Source: CAYQUC01 sp964514215 (GTDB lineage Bacteria > Pseudomonadota > Gammaproteobacteria > UBA6429 > Thiohalophilaceae). Taken from it: DNA of 64,000 nucleotides. The stretch spans positions 1 through 64,000 of the forward strand of contig CAZEPW010000011.1 in assembly GCA_964514215.1 (NCBI GenBank). The letters are read 5' to 3'. Under the pieces are notes generated by a model. The model saw only the letters and a program-made list of their open reading frames with translations, was not told the origin of the DNA and made no database searches. The position numbers and the translations under genes are program-made. Position 1 is the first letter of the stretch, and each line of letters begins with the position of its first letter. Positions 56,801 through 63,385 of this stretch are shown in pieces.

Positions 56801-57961
56801 TTAATTGCCAGTGATACTGTTGAATGGATTGAAATTTGGCGGCTCAATATAAGCCCTATTTGGAATGTATCGACATCGGGAATTCCGGTGATTAAACATT
56901 TTTCAACACAAGATCGCTGGCAACCAGAGTGGCGACCCTGGCCTGGCGAACGATTGTCACTAAAAATTGTTAAACCTTTGGGTATTAACGGAAAAACCTT
57001 AACCATTGACAATAGTGAATTAGTTGTCACACCAGGAGCGAGAACTCAAGATGTTAAATTAAAACTATCCATTCGTAGTAGCCAAGGTGGTCAACATACT
57101 ATAGTAATCCCCCACAATTCCAAATTACAAAGTGTCAGCATTAACAAAGTAAACAAACCCATTAGACAAAATGGTCGAAATATTACCATTCCGATAACAC
57201 CCGGAAAACAAATTGTTAATATCGATTGGCGAACAGATAAAGACTTTAAAACGGTTTTCGTCTCGCCGCTTGTTAATATTGGTGTTGAAAATGTAAACCA
57301 CAATACTAAAGTTCACCTGAGCCAAGATCGATGGGTATTGTTTGTTGGCGGACCACGTCTTGGACCTGCGGTATTATTTTGGGGAGAAATTATCGTATTA
57401 TTGTTTATCGCGCTGGGTCTTGGAAAAATAAAATCAATGCCGTTAAAACATTATCACTGGTTTTTATTAATGGTCGGGTTAAGTCAAATTCCAATCGTTA
57501 TGGCAATCATAACTGTAGCATGGTTGTTTGCATTTGTTGCGCGTGAAAAATACCTAAGCTCGGTGAAACCTATTTTATTTAACCTCGGGCAAATCGCATT
57601 AGGTTTGTTAACATTTATATCCCTGAGCTTTTTGTTTTACGCAATTCAACATGGTTTATTGGGCTCTCCCGAAATGCAGGTCGTCGGTAATCAATCAAAT
57701 GCCTATTTATTAAATTGGTATCAAGACCGTTCCGAGGCGATGTTACCTACCGCATGGATACTATCAGTGCCGCTTATTATCTACCGACTATTAATGTTAG
57801 CGTGGGCACTGTGGATAGCATTTTCATTAATAAACTGGTTACGTTGGGGGTGGACGTGTTTTTCTAAAGACACTTTGTGGAAAACAATAAGTCAACCTAA
57901 AATAACCAGTAATGCACCAATAACAACCAAAGCACTACCGACAGATAAACCAAAAAAATAA
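53873..57961 (+). CDS. large conserved membrane protein with signal peptide
   Basis: An intact 1362-residue protein. The signal peptide is MFKSFLFLVFTISLSQSLNA. A large beta-rich periplasmic part follows (about 20-470), then membrane helices (about 475-565), a periplasmic stretch, helices near 677-728, a second beta-rich part (about 740-1155), and four C-terminal helices (1159-1328). The two extracellular parts contain similar segments (LKPGNHTIKGDF and IQIRPGHWIINLIARHPSEL; LPKGKHQILMSGSIG and ITPGKQIVNIDW), suggesting duplicated beta domains. I do not recognise a named family. It is followed 4 bp later by the Coq4-like gene. Confidence 0.7.
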   Translation: MFKSFLFLVFTISLSQSLNAKTLNANDVPEPLKPWVNWVLFDNDEIKCPFLYNSNSNIQCVWPSHLELSLNNSKGNFKQSWLVYKTSWIQIPGDLKRWPQNITIDGKTAIISQKNNKPYIQLKPGNHTIKGDFLWDTIPDNMSIAKNTGIIKLVVKGQVVNLPKVQNDGQLWLRDQDIGQVKSSNESDNLELKVFRKITDEIPMLINTQIDINVSGAHREILLDKALLDNFIPLTLNSPLPARIEANGRLRIQIRPGHWIINLIARHPSELSKITLSRATPPWPLNEIWVFDAKHHVRVVEIDGVQSIDPRQTNLPSNWINLPAYEMKPNSSIIFKTIRRGDPEPDPNKLNLSRNMWLDFKGTGYTIKDTITGRMTRGWRIESQPELKLGRVTIDKQAQFITQIPNSKNKGVEIRNANINLEAHSRFNASISKIPATGWQHDFQKVSSTLHLPPGWKVFSAFGVDNRPDTWLQRWSLLDLFLVLIISITIWRLWGVYWGIISILSLIMIWHQAGSPQFIWLNILAAVALLRVLPNGKIKTIVSSYRYISLFLLLIISLPFIVSEIRSGLYPILEFPNQAISATRYNVTSLREKQPATLAMNSLSVEYDSFSPNKSRKNSGDLKQSYANKNIAQYDPTSNIQTGPGLPQWDWRSIQLTWNGPVKQDQQIYLMLLSPNINIALHFLHVIFLSLMVLLMFGFRYDKIKKISFNPSNIALVLILSIVGFQSSDAIANSYPSAELLNKLQSRLLIAPECSPNCAQISRMKLNIKNNIISIRLEIHSNANVSIPLPANLRNWVPSKILVNGKVAKGIERSNDELRINLPKGKHQILMSGSIGNINSLQLPLPLKPKRVDANSSGWSVSGILKNSIPDQQLQIVRNQPRASQLQTNSLDATALPSFVKIIRTLSIGLDWRITTTVQRISSSGSAVVFELPLINGESVTTEDIRVIKNKVQVSLPVRKDSLTWESVLEKQVQIDLIASDTVEWIEIWRLNISPIWNVSTSGIPVIKHFSTQDRWQPEWRPWPGERLSLKIVKPLGINGKTLTIDNSELVVTPGARTQDVKLKLSIRSSQGGQHTIVIPHNSKLQSVSINKVNKPIRQNGRNITIPITPGKQIVNIDWRTDKDFKTVFVSPLVNIGVENVNHNTKVHLSQDRWVLFVGGPRLGPAVLFWGEIIVLLFIALGLGKIKSMPLKHYHWFLLMVGLSQIPIVMAIITVAWLFAFVAREKYLSSVKPILFNLGQIALGLLTFISLSFLFYAIQHGLLGSPEMQVVGNQSNAYLLNWYQDRSEAMLPTAWILSVPLIIYRLLMLAWALWIAFSLINWLRWGWTCFSKDTLWKTISQPKITSNAPITTKALPTDKPKK

Positions 57962-57965
57962 TAAC

Positions 57966-58532
57966 ATGGCTTCTTACTTAGACTGGCACATAGCTCTTAA
58001 CAACAATATTACGCTACAGCAAGCTCTAGATGATCTTAGCTCGGTGCAAGCCGAGCAAGAAGATATTCCACTGATGGTGCAATTGGTAGAAAACCCAAAA
58101 TTCCGATTTCCCGGCTTTGAGATATTTCATGGTGCAGTTGATTTACGGCAACACGACTGCATCCATATTTTGCTCGGTAGAGGTTTAGCAAGTATTGATG
58201 AGGCTTTTGTTATTGGATTTACAATGGGCACAACCAATAAAGTCAGCACCACAGAGGAGCGCCTTTATGGTCTAATTGCACAATATTTTTATCCATCGGT
58301 ATATCAGTTTAATGAAAACGATATTGAAGTATTTAAAAATGCTGTGCGACTGGGTTATATTTCTTCTTGCCAAGCCCTAGATACCGTTGATTTTACCCAA
58401 TATTTAGATAAAGACCTTCAGTCTATTCGACAATCGATAACACTCGAAATCGACTTATTAACGGCATATTACAATATCGAGCAGCAACGCTATCCCGACA
58501 CCCCTGCCTGTCAAAGACTGCTTAACAGTTAA
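57966..58532 (+). CDS. Coq4-like protein with HDxxHx11E motif
   Basis: A 188-residue protein containing HDCIHILLGRGLASIDEAF: the zinc-binding motif H-D-x-x-H-x11-E of the ubiquinone-biosynthesis protein Coq4, with the exact spacing. The surrounding region (FEIFHGAVDLRQHDCIH and GFTMGTTNKV) fits a small alpha-helical domain. Coq4 binds a polyprenyl quinone intermediate and organises the CoQ complex. Whether this protein takes part in quinone synthesis is not known. It starts 4 bp after the 1362-residue membrane protein gene, so both are translated from one message. Confidence 0.7.
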   Translation: MASYLDWHIALNNNITLQQALDDLSSVQAEQEDIPLMVQLVENPKFRFPGFEIFHGAVDLRQHDCIHILLGRGLASIDEAFVIGFTMGTTNKVSTTEERLYGLIAQYFYPSVYQFNENDIEVFKNAVRLGYISSCQALDTVDFTQYLDKDLQSIRQSITLEIDLLTAYYNIEQQRYPDTPACQRLLNS

Positions 58533-58597
58533 TCCAATTTAAAATAATAGGGTTGCTCTGATTATTACAATCAATTCTATTTACTCCGTTTTAAATG

Positions 58598-58629
58598 GAG
58601 ATATCCGCTAAGATCACGCGGGAATGATG
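58598..58629. repeat. diverged intergenic repeat, copy B (partial)
   Basis: ATATCCGCTAAGATCACGCG and then GGAATGATG resemble the right end of copy A (AGATTTCCGCTAAAATCACG and TAAAATGAC). No complete left half is obvious. It sits in the 246-bp gap between the Coq4-like gene and a small protein gene. Confidence 0.42.
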
Positions 58630-58778
58630 TAATGGTGAAGAATCATGTGATTATAATAAGGGTATGATAAAAATATGAAAAAATAATGCTTAGCTTTATA
58701 AGAATAAATAATAGATAAAATTCAATTTGTAGGTCTTTTGGTCGATAAGCTTTATATTAAAACTAGAGATAAGACAAC

Positions 58779-59015
58779 ATGGCTAAAGAAACCGATACAG
58801 TTGAATTACAATTAATCACCGTGGAACTTGGCAATGGTCAACGAGGTGTATTTGTTGGAACGCCTTTGGTGATCACCGAAAGTGTACACCACCGTGATGA
58901 AATTAACGGTATTTGGTTTTCGAATATCCAAAATATTCCCAAAAATATAACCGTCGAACAATTAACATCGGAAGTTAATGAACAAATTAAACATTGCATC
59001 AAATCTGTGCATTAA
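58779..59015 (+). CDS. small hypothetical protein
   Basis: A 78-residue soluble protein (VELQLITVELGNGQRGVFVGTPLVI, then GIWFSNIQNIPKNITVEQLTSEVNEQIKHC). Mostly beta with a C-terminal helix, no named family. It is followed 72 bp later by the YjbQ-family gene on the same strand. Confidence 0.6.
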   Translation: MAKETDTVELQLITVELGNGQRGVFVGTPLVITESVHHRDEINGIWFSNIQNIPKNITVEQLTSEVNEQIKHCIKSVH

Positions 59016-59087
59016 TTATATTCAGTTTTGTGATAAAATTATTCTAATGTAGGTTACGTTTATAAATTAGATTAAGTTGTTTGATTA

Positions 59088-59501
59088 ATGATTTCCCAAA
59101 AAATACTATCCATCACTTGTCCGTCTCGTGGTTGTCATGATATTACATCAAAGATAACAAATTTTGTCAGTGAGCAATCGATCGATATTGGTCTCTGCCA
59201 TATTTTTATACACCATACTAGCGCCTCACTGATAATTTCTGAAAATGCCGATCCTAAAGTATTAGTGGACTTAGAAACGTTTATGACAAGCATTGCGCCC
59301 GATGGTGCGCCCCAGTGGATTCACGACGATGAAGGTCCTGATGATATGCCGGCGCACATACGTTCAGTGATTACCCAGAATAATTTATCCATACCAATTA
59401 CAAATGGAAAACTTGCCTTGGGTATTTGGCAAGCGGTTTATTTATGGGAACATCGAACCCATCAACATCAGCGTCAAATCACGATAACACTACACGTTTA
59501 A
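59088..59501 (+). CDS. YjbQ-family protein (UPF0047, secondary thiamine-phosphate synthase type)
   Basis: A 137-residue cytoplasmic protein of the YjbQ family. The sequence shows GCHDITSKITNFVSEQSIDIGLCHIFIHHTSASLIISENADPKVLVDLETFM, GPDDMPAHIRSVITQ, NGKLALGIWQAVYLWEHR and RQITITLHV. HHTSASL and the ending EHRT...R are hallmark. Some homologues have weak thiamine-phosphate synthase activity, but the main role is not established. It converges on the anti-sigma gene with 3 bp between. Confidence 0.92.
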   Translation: MISQKILSITCPSRGCHDITSKITNFVSEQSIDIGLCHIFIHHTSASLIISENADPKVLVDLETFMTSIAPDGAPQWIHDDEGPDDMPAHIRSVITQNNLSIPITNGKLALGIWQAVYLWEHRTHQHQRQITITLHV

Positions 59502-59504
59502 AAT

Positions 59505-60233
59505 TTAGATCAAATTCAAACCATATTTAAAACGTTGCTCAAGATTTAACAAAACTTCTTGCTTGCCGCCAATTATTGCAAAACTACCATTATTTATCGG
59601 CACAACGGAACCGGTGAATTGTGCATTACCAACTTGTTGCCGGTTATTTATTTTTTCGTTTGGCATTAATAATATTGTGACAGGCCCAGTTTTTGCTTGC
59701 AGCACTATATGCAGCCCTTTCGAACCCCGGATGGTGCAACTACCAGCATAGTTTATTTTCCCCAGTGACGAATCGATTCGTAAATTAAAATCATTTAATA
59801 AGCTGTTAAGTTTAGTCAATTGGACGTTGTTATCATCAAGTAAATGTTGTTGCTCATTGATAACATGATTTAATACCTCTTGCTGTAATGAAACGGGAGA
59901 ATTCAACCATAAAACACCTGAAAAAATTCCAATACTGAGCAACACACTTGCGGCAACGGCATAAACACGGTTTCGCCGGGAGCCAATTTGTTTTTTCTCA
60001 TTAATACTTTGTTGCAAAATAATACGAGACACTAACCCTTGAGGCATTTCAATATTAATTACTTGTTGTAAATCCTCTGTTAATTTAACGTGCTGTTTAA
60101 CGTAGCACGAACATGCATCACACGTTAATAAGTGATTTTTAATTGAAACATTAGTCGTATATGGATCAGCACTGAGTTCACGGCACACATCCAGACAATT
60201 CATCATTTTAATGTCGCTTGCAGTTGTTTTCAT
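59505..60233 (-). CDS. membrane anti-sigma factor with zinc-finger domain (DUF3379-like)
   Basis: A 242-residue anti-sigma factor. The cytoplasmic N-terminal part carries a zinc-binding HC2-type motif (MNCLDVCRELSADPYTTNVSIKNHLLTCDACSCYV), followed by a helix. Residues about 95-115 form a membrane segment (VYAVAASVLLSIGIFSGVLWL), and the C-terminal part (about 116-242) is periplasmic. The layout and sequence resemble DUF3379 anti-sigma proteins of gammaproteobacteria. Its ATG overlaps the sigma gene stop by 4 bp. It should hold the ECF sigma factor until a periplasmic or copper signal releases it (inference from context). Confidence 0.85.
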   Translation of the reverse strand: MKTTASDIKMMNCLDVCRELSADPYTTNVSIKNHLLTCDACSCYVKQHVKLTEDLQQVINIEMPQGLVSRIILQQSINEKKQIGSRRNRVYAVAASVLLSIGIFSGVLWLNSPVSLQQEVLNHVINEQQHLLDDNNVQLTKLNSLLNDFNLRIDSSLGKINYAGSCTIRGSKGLHIVLQAKTGPVTILLMPNEKINNRQQVGNAQFTGSVVPINNGSFAIIGGKQEVLLNLEQRFKYGLNLI

Positions 60234-60763
60234 TGAGTCCTACTCTTACGCTCATGTTTGGCGAACTCATCACCAGTCATTAACTCGCGCATTTTCTTTC
60301 TGGCCCGGCTCAGGCGAGTCATCACCGCACCGGTACTTGATTCTATAATGACTGCAATTTCATCACAAGAATAACCACCGATAACTTGTAGTAACAGCGG
60401 TTCTAAATACTCGCTAGGTAAAACTTTAAGGGCGTTTCGTAACACAAAATATTCAGTGCTCGCAAAGTCATCGGTTTGTCCAACAATCATGTCTATTTCA
60501 ATATCATCCAAAGACACATCATCGGTATGTTTTCGATCAAAATGTCGGGCATTTTCACGTCTGACAATAGTGAATAACCAGCCTTTCGCAGCTTTATGAT
60601 CATCAAGGCTATCTAAAGCCTTCCAAGCACGAACAAATGCTTCTTGCACTAAATCTTCTGCTAATGCTGAATTATGGCATAACCAATAGGCATATCGATA
60701 CATATCAGTAGCATAGGCCATTACCAATGATTCAAAAGTACGTTGTTTAGCATCCATATCCAT
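60230..60763 (-). CDS. ECF sigma factor
   Basis: A 177-residue sigma-70-type ECF factor. Region 2 reads YRYAYWLCHNSALAEDLVQEAFVRAWKALDSLDDHKAAKGWLFTIVRRENARHF and region 4 reads ALKVLPSEYLEPLLLQVIGGYSCDEIAVIIESSTGAVMTRLSRARKKMRELM. Starts with MDMDAKQRTF; the second ATG is two codons in (60757). It overlaps the anti-sigma gene, and it is divergent from the bufferin operon, with a shared mirrored promoter region. Bufferin operons in other proteobacteria are controlled by an ECF sigma with its anti-sigma. Confidence 0.93.
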   Translation of the reverse strand: MDMDAKQRTFESLVMAYATDMYRYAYWLCHNSALAEDLVQEAFVRAWKALDSLDDHKAAKGWLFTIVRRENARHFDRKHTDDVSLDDIEIDMIVGQTDDFASTEYFVLRNALKVLPSEYLEPLLLQVIGGYSCDEIAVIIESSTGAVMTRLSRARKKMRELMTGDEFAKHERKSRTQ

Positions 60764-60845
60764 AAGACCACATTATAAGCAAAAACCTGACTTAAAAATA
60801 AAATTATTAATTGTGTCAGGTTTTCAGTCGTAATGCGGTCTATTT
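60761..60845. promoter_or_regulatory. mirrored promoter pair between ECF sigma gene and bufferin operon
   Basis: Two inverted copies face outwards: on the plus strand from 60815 and on the minus strand from 60791 down to 60761. Each reads GTCAGGTTTT, then a 5-base element TAATG after 6 variable bases, then one variable base and GGTCT, all with identical spacing. The bufferin-facing copy ends about 65 bp before bufA1. In the sigma-facing copy the GGTCT element is only 2 bp before the first ATG, so start-site placement there is uncertain. The pattern suggests one sigma factor drives both units (autoregulation). Confidence 0.6.
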
Positions 60846-60910
60846 TACCGAGTCTTAAAATTTAAGATTTATACTAAAAATCTAAAAATCAAGATAATGA
60901 GGAGATCAAT

Positions 60911-61183
60911 ATGATAGATAAAAAACTACTGGCCAAAGGCGCACTTGCCAGCGTGGTGGCATTAGGAATTGCGACAACCGCACCTAATGTCATGGCAGCT
61001 AAAAAAGGCTTTGAAAAATGCGCTGGAATTGTTAAAGCCGGAAAGAACGACTGTGGTACCAGTAAACATTCTTGTTCTGGAAAAGCGGCAGAAGACAGTA
61101 TGGCTGAAGAATGGTTATACGTTCCAAATGGCACTTGCAGCAAAATTGTAGGTGCTTCAATTTATAAAAAGAAAAAATCTTAA
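60911..61183 (+). CDS. bufA1: bufferin precursor BufA1 (DUF2282), MNIO substrate
   Basis: A 90-residue secreted precursor with a signal sequence (LASVVALGIATTAPNVMAAK, cleavage near residue 29). The mature part has four cysteines: Cys37 (KCAGIVKAGKNDCGT), Cys48, Cys55 (HSCSGKAAED) and Cys76 (GTCSKI). This is the DUF2282 pattern. In bufferins the core cysteines are turned into thiooxazole groups by the MNIO enzyme and then bind copper. The strong GAGGAG site precedes ATG 60911. First gene of the operon bufA1-bufB-bufC; no DoxX-type bufD follows. Confidence 0.9.
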   Translation: MIDKKLLAKGALASVVALGIATTAPNVMAAKKGFEKCAGIVKAGKNDCGTSKHSCSGKAAEDSMAEEWLYVPNGTCSKIVGASIYKKKKS

Positions 61184-61193
61184 ATTGATAATA

Positions 61194-62051
61194 ATGCAAC
61201 CTCCAAACGTAAATTTGGGTGGCAAACACAGGTCAATCCAGAATACCGGTGTTGGCCTGCGTGCACCGCATTTTCAACATATCATGGAACACAAACCGGA
61301 TATTCCCTGGTTTGAAATCCTCATTGATAATTATCTCGGTGGCGGCCCGGCATTATATCAGCTCGAACAAATTTGTAACGACTACCCAATCAGCTTTCAC
61401 GGCGTTGGCATGTCACTCGGTTCGACTGATGAATTAAATATGGATTATTTAAAAAAATTAAAACACCGGATAGCCGAATTTCAACCGATACACATTTCCG
61501 ATCACCTGTGTTGGGCATCGTTTGGTGGCCATTATGCTCACGATTTATTGCCCTTACCCTACGTTACCCAAGCAGTATCCACCGTGGTGGATCACGTAAA
61601 ACAAGTTCAAGACTACCTTGGACAACAAATATTAATTGAAAACGTTTCAAGTTATTTAAGTTATAAACAGTCTATTATGGAAGAATGGGATTTTTTAGTG
61701 AGTGTTGCAGAACAAGCCGATTGCAATATATTGCTCGATATTAATAATATTCACGTTAGTGCCCATAATCATAATATTGATGCACAAGCTTATTTAAATG
61801 CGGTTCCGGTTGAACGTGTGAAAGAATTTCATCTTGCAGGTTATCAAGACATGCAAACGCACTTACTCGACACCCACGGTGAAGCCGTTCATGCCCCCGT
61901 TTGGGATTTATATAAAAAAGCATTATTGCGTTTTGGCTCCGTGCCAACCTTGATTGAATGGGATAATGATATCCCGGAATTTTCAGTGCTAAGCGCTGAA
62001 GCAGACAAAGCTGATTATATTCAACGCGAGTTAAAATTACATGTTGCGTGA
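61194..62051 (+). CDS. bufB: MNIO-family (DUF692) multinuclear iron oxidase BufB
   Basis: A 285-residue modifying enzyme of the DUF692/MNIO family (MbnB, TglH). It holds two or three irons and converts cysteines of the bufferin. The metal-site segments are all present: FHGVGMSLGS (His69), HISDHLCW (His100, Asp103, His104), IENVSSY (Glu149, Asn150), LDINNIHVSAHNH (Asp182, Asn184, His187, His191), EFHLAGY (His213), DTHGEAVH (Asp226, His228) and IEWDNDIP (Glu255). The open frame extends upstream to 61152, overlapping bufA1, but the ATG at 61194, 10 bp after the bufA1 stop, is the natural start. Confidence 0.93.
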   Translation: MQPPNVNLGGKHRSIQNTGVGLRAPHFQHIMEHKPDIPWFEILIDNYLGGGPALYQLEQICNDYPISFHGVGMSLGSTDELNMDYLKKLKHRIAEFQPIHISDHLCWASFGGHYAHDLLPLPYVTQAVSTVVDHVKQVQDYLGQQILIENVSSYLSYKQSIMEEWDFLVSVAEQADCNILLDINNIHVSAHNHNIDAQAYLNAVPVERVKEFHLAGYQDMQTHLLDTHGEAVHAPVWDLYKKALLRFGSVPTLIEWDNDIPEFSVLSAEADKADYIQRELKLHVA

Positions 62052-62820
62052 TATTCAACAACAATTTCTAAACGGCTTATTTTCTCAAGAGGATAACCCT
62101 GAGATCATATCGGCTATTTCAGAAAAGGGGACTCGGACAACTCATGATCAATTTATGAGTTACCGAGATAGTGTTATTGGCGGCATCATAGAGGCATTGA
62201 CCATCAGCTTTCCGGTTACCAAAGCATTAGTTGGCGAGCAATTTTTTAATCACATTTGTTATCAGTATATTCGCCAGACACCATCAAAAAGCCCGGATTT
62301 AAACCATTACGGTTATGACTACGCCATTTTTTTAGATAGTCTTGATAATTTACAAACGGTGCCCTACTTATCCGATGTCGCCCGATTAGAATGGGCTTGG
62401 CAAAAAATTATCAATGGCTCAAAAACAAAACCCGGAAATTTACAATCACTTGCAACACTCAAGGCCGATGAAAGTGACAATTTATTATTTGCATTAAGCC
62501 CCCATTCGAGTTTAATACAATCACATTATGCCATCAATAAAATATGGCAAGCCAATCAAGAAAATTTAATTAATAATAACGAACAAACGTTTGAAATAAA
62601 CACCGAAGTTAATTTATTTATTTGGCGATCGGGTTTGGATATGAAAATTGATGCTATCGAATCCAAACAATTTTTATTTCTGAAATTGATCCAACAAGAA
62701 AATATATTTTCAGATGTTTGTGAACACTATAACCAACACTACCCAAATGATGATATTGGAATACTGTTAACCAACTGCATTCAAGCTAATTGGATTCATT
62801 CTTTTACCATTATCCGGTAA
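62041..62820 (+). CDS. bufC: BufC (DUF2063) partner of the MNIO enzyme
   Basis: A 259-residue protein of the DUF2063 family. The N-terminal part (LRDIQQQFLNGLFSQEDNPEIISAISEKGTRTTHDQFMSYRDSVIGGIIEALTISFPVTKALVGEQFFNHICYQYIRQTPSKSPDLNHYGYDYAIFLDSL) is the conserved region, long named putative DNA-binding but now taken as the peptide-recognition partner of BufB. The C-terminal half is more variable. Its ATG overlaps the end of bufB by 11 bp, so translation is coupled. The 3' end overlaps the convergent DUF924 gene. Confidence 0.9.
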   Translation: MLRDIQQQFLNGLFSQEDNPEIISAISEKGTRTTHDQFMSYRDSVIGGIIEALTISFPVTKALVGEQFFNHICYQYIRQTPSKSPDLNHYGYDYAIFLDSLDNLQTVPYLSDVARLEWAWQKIINGSKTKPGNLQSLATLKADESDNLLFALSPHSSLIQSHYAINKIWQANQENLINNNEQTFEINTEVNLFIWRSGLDMKIDAIESKQFLFLKLIQQENIFSDVCEHYNQHYPNDDIGILLTNCIQANWIHSFTIIR

Positions 62821-63358
62821 ACGCATCTTTTGACTCAAGGTAGATTATTTCGTCCGGCGTGCTTTCTCGCCCAAGTATTGTATTTCGATGCGGAAACCGA
62901 CCAAATTTTTTAATGATGTTAAAATGATGCTGTGCAAATTTAAGATTATCCGCACTAATATTTTCATACAATTTAATTGCCAATTCTTGGTGCTCCATGG
63001 CTTCGCTGTGCATAAACGGCATAACAACAAAACTTTGTTGGGTTTTTGTTAATTGTTTATTTAAGCCTTGAGCAATACAATGTTGAGCTAGTTCCAATGC
63101 TTGCTGTTCAGTCGCAAAGCTTTGTTTATCACCTCTAAAGACGTTTAAAGGATATTGGTCAAATAAAATTATTAATGCCAGACAACCAGCGGCTGTTGCA
63201 CGCCACTCAGTTAGCTCACCGTTACACGCAGCACTATACATGGAAGAAAACTTCTCTTTTACTTCTTCATCAAAATCCGGCGTAGAGTTATACCACATGT
63301 TGCTAACACGCTCAGAAAACCAAAAATCGATTAAAACCTGTGGATTTAATATAGACAT
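62810..63358 (-). CDS. DUF924 family protein
   Basis: A 182-residue soluble, helical protein of the DUF924 family. It shows VLIDFWFSERVSNMWYNSTPDFDEEVKEKFSSMYSAACNGELTEW, then LALIILFDQYPLNVFRGDKQSFATEQQALELAQHCIAQGL, FVVMPFMHSEAMEHQE and KKFGRFPHRNTILGRESTPDE. These motifs (DFWF, LDQ(Y/F)PRN, MPFxHSE, GRFPHRN) are typical. A TPR-like fold is known for relatives; function unknown. It converges on bufC with an 11-bp overlap. Confidence 0.92.
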   Translation of the reverse strand: MSILNPQVLIDFWFSERVSNMWYNSTPDFDEEVKEKFSSMYSAACNGELTEWRATAAGCLALIILFDQYPLNVFRGDKQSFATEQQALELAQHCIAQGLNKQLTKTQQSFVVMPFMHSEAMEHQELAIKLYENISADNLKFAQHHFNIIKKFGRFPHRNTILGRESTPDEIIYLESKDAFTG

Positions 63359-63385
63359 AATTTTTATTGCTTAACCTAAATTTAA

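Noticed and set aside
58579..58597. Short palindrome CTCCGTTTTAAATGGAG as a terminator
   Set aside because: The loop would have one base or less, so it is a poor hairpin and has no T-tract.
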